This document shows, piece after piece, positions 6,465-7,302 of a DNA stretch of 7,302 bases (position 1 is its first letter; the number at the start of each line of letters is the position of its first letter). Position numbers and translations under genes: made by a program. Below the pieces are notes generated by a model. The model was not told the DNA's origin. It made no database searches and saw only the letters and a list, made by a program, of their open reading frames with translations. The stretch is from Campylobacteraceae bacterium (GTDB lineage Bacteria; Campylobacterota; Campylobacteria; Campylobacterales; Sulfurovaceae), in assembly GCA_027083895.1 (NCBI GenBank), contig JALWMN010000045.1:1-7302 (forward strand), given 5' to 3'.

Positions 6465-7288
6465 TAAAGCCTCTTTATGAGTTGAACATAAGGATCTTCA
6501 TGGGTATAAAACTTTGCAAATCGAGCTCCAATTTTACGTAAATGTCTATAGAGTAGTTTATCATTCTCTCTTAGTGCCGCCTTATAGATACCTACACTAT
6601 CTTCATCAAAGTTTCCATTAAAAGCATCAAAGTATCCAGGGTCTACAAGCGTTATCTCACCTAATGGTTTAGGGTTCTCTATAAAGTAGTCTCTTACAAT
6701 CAATACAATCAGATCATGTTTCTTTGCTAAAATAGTAAGGTTCACATCGCCCACAAAATCTGCAATTAAAATAAGTAACGACTTCTTTGGCACTCTTTTA
6801 TTTAAATCCTCAATCCACTCACTATAGTTGCCTGGTTTTTTTAAAACATCAAAATTTAATGCCTCCTCAATCTCTTTATTAACTGCAAAGATCTTTTTAG
6901 AGGGCTTTGAAAAGCGATAGAGTCTGTCGGCATAGAGAATATGGCTAAAAAGATCACGATTGCGTATTGCTGAATAGCCAAGTATCGCCATGAGCTCTAC
7001 CATAAACTCACTCTTTGGCCTTGTTACTCCAAAATATGTAGAGCCACTTAACATTGAAGAGACTACTACATTGAGCTCTCGCTCCTCATGGTAGACCTTT
7101 ACATATGGTTTTCCTAACTTTGCAGTAGTTTTCCAATCAATCGAGCGAATATCATCACCATAGATATACTCTCTAAGTTCAGCAAACTCAAACCCTTCAC
7201 CACGAAAAGCAGATATATTATTCCCATTGAGTGCACCAAATACCTGTTTCCGTGTCTTAAGTATGACTCTTTTTGCTTTTGAGTTCAC
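6464..7288 (-). CDS. DUF58 family protein (MoxR-associated, vWA-like fold)
   Basis: The 274-residue cytoplasmic protein has the DUF58 signature at 30-56: GEGFEF, LREY, GDD, RSIDWKTTAK, followed by KVYHEERE (64-71). The domain after it has a vWA-like fold with LLILIADFVGDV (171-182) as a core strand. At the adhesion-site position, where many DUF58 proteins have D-x-S-x-S, this one reads MLSGS (79-83): both serines are kept but the aspartate is Met79. No signal peptide or membrane helix is seen. Start is GTG at 7288-7286 with AAAGGAAAG upstream (core GGA 8 nt away). The frame stays open to the window edge, but the distance from the start to the signature suits the family. It is the first operon gene visible; a MoxR AAA+ ATPase gene is expected just upstream. 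DUF58 proteins are thought to act with MoxR; the reaction is unknown. Confidence 0.9.
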   Translation of the reverse strand: MNSKAKRVILKTRKQVFGALNGNNISAFRGEGFEFAELREYIYGDDIRSIDWKTTAKLGKPYVKVYHEERELNVVVSSMLSGSTYFGVTRPKSEFMVELMAILGYSAIRNRDLFSHILYADRLYRFSKPSKKIFAVNKEIEEALNFDVLKKPGNYSEWIEDLNKRVPKKSLLILIADFVGDVNLTILAKKHDLIVLIVRDYFIENPKPLGEITLVDPGYFDAFNGNFDEDSVGIYKAALRENDKLLYRHLRKIGARFAKFYTHEDPYVQLIKRL

Positions 7289-7302
7289 CTGCTCTTTCCT
7301 TT

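Noticed and set aside
1..7302. CRISPR arrays, tRNA or rRNA genes, insertion sequences, phage or toxin-antitoxin genes
   Set aside because: No spaced direct repeats, cloverleaf-like segments, transposase motifs or terminal inverted repeats were seen; the window reads as ordinary chromosomal core genes.

Overview
The window is low-GC DNA, mostly coding. Protein style, GAG-rich glutamate usage, the TGn-TAnAAT promoters with T-rich upstream tracts, and the gene content all fit a member of the Campylobacterota (formerly Epsilonproteobacteria), perhaps a Sulfurimonas-, Sulfurovum- or Nitratiruptor-like lineage. That placement is inference; nothing here fixes the genus.

Layout. Positions 1-47 hold the first 15 codons of a leftward gene, probably an N6-adenine methyltransferase of the TrmN6 type, running off the left edge. 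Positions 48-184 form a compact divergent control region: two extended -10 promoters back to back, then a structured leader for the rightward gene. Two rightward genes follow. The first is bpt (185-937, aspartate/glutamate leucyltransferase of the N-degron pathway). The second is tyrA (1016-1858, prephenate dehydrogenase of tyrosine synthesis). tyrA meets the leftward cluster tail to tail, and their stop codons overlap.

From 7288 down to 1855 the minus strand carries one tightly packed operon of six genes. In transcription order they are a DUF58 protein, a small DUF4381-like membrane protein, BatA and BatB (membrane-anchored von Willebrand A proteins), BatC (periplasmic TPR protein) and BatD (large periplasmic protein with a membrane anchor). 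Each junction is an overlap or a 9-nt gap, so translation is probably coupled throughout. This is the classic MoxR-associated Bat locus; the MoxR AAA+ ATPase gene is expected just beyond the right edge.

How it works together (inference from family knowledge). A cytoplasmic MoxR ATPase and the cytoplasmic DUF58 protein would act with the inner-membrane DUF4381 protein. The BatA/BatB vWA domains, the BatC TPR protein and the BatD ectodomain face the periplasm. The whole would be a membrane-spanning chaperone-like or envelope-stress machine whose client is not known. Bat loci are a described family, so I do not claim a new system. The least explained details are the bpt leader with mutually exclusive pairings, the missing MIDAS aspartate in the DUF58 protein, and the overlapping convergent stop codons of tyrA and batD.
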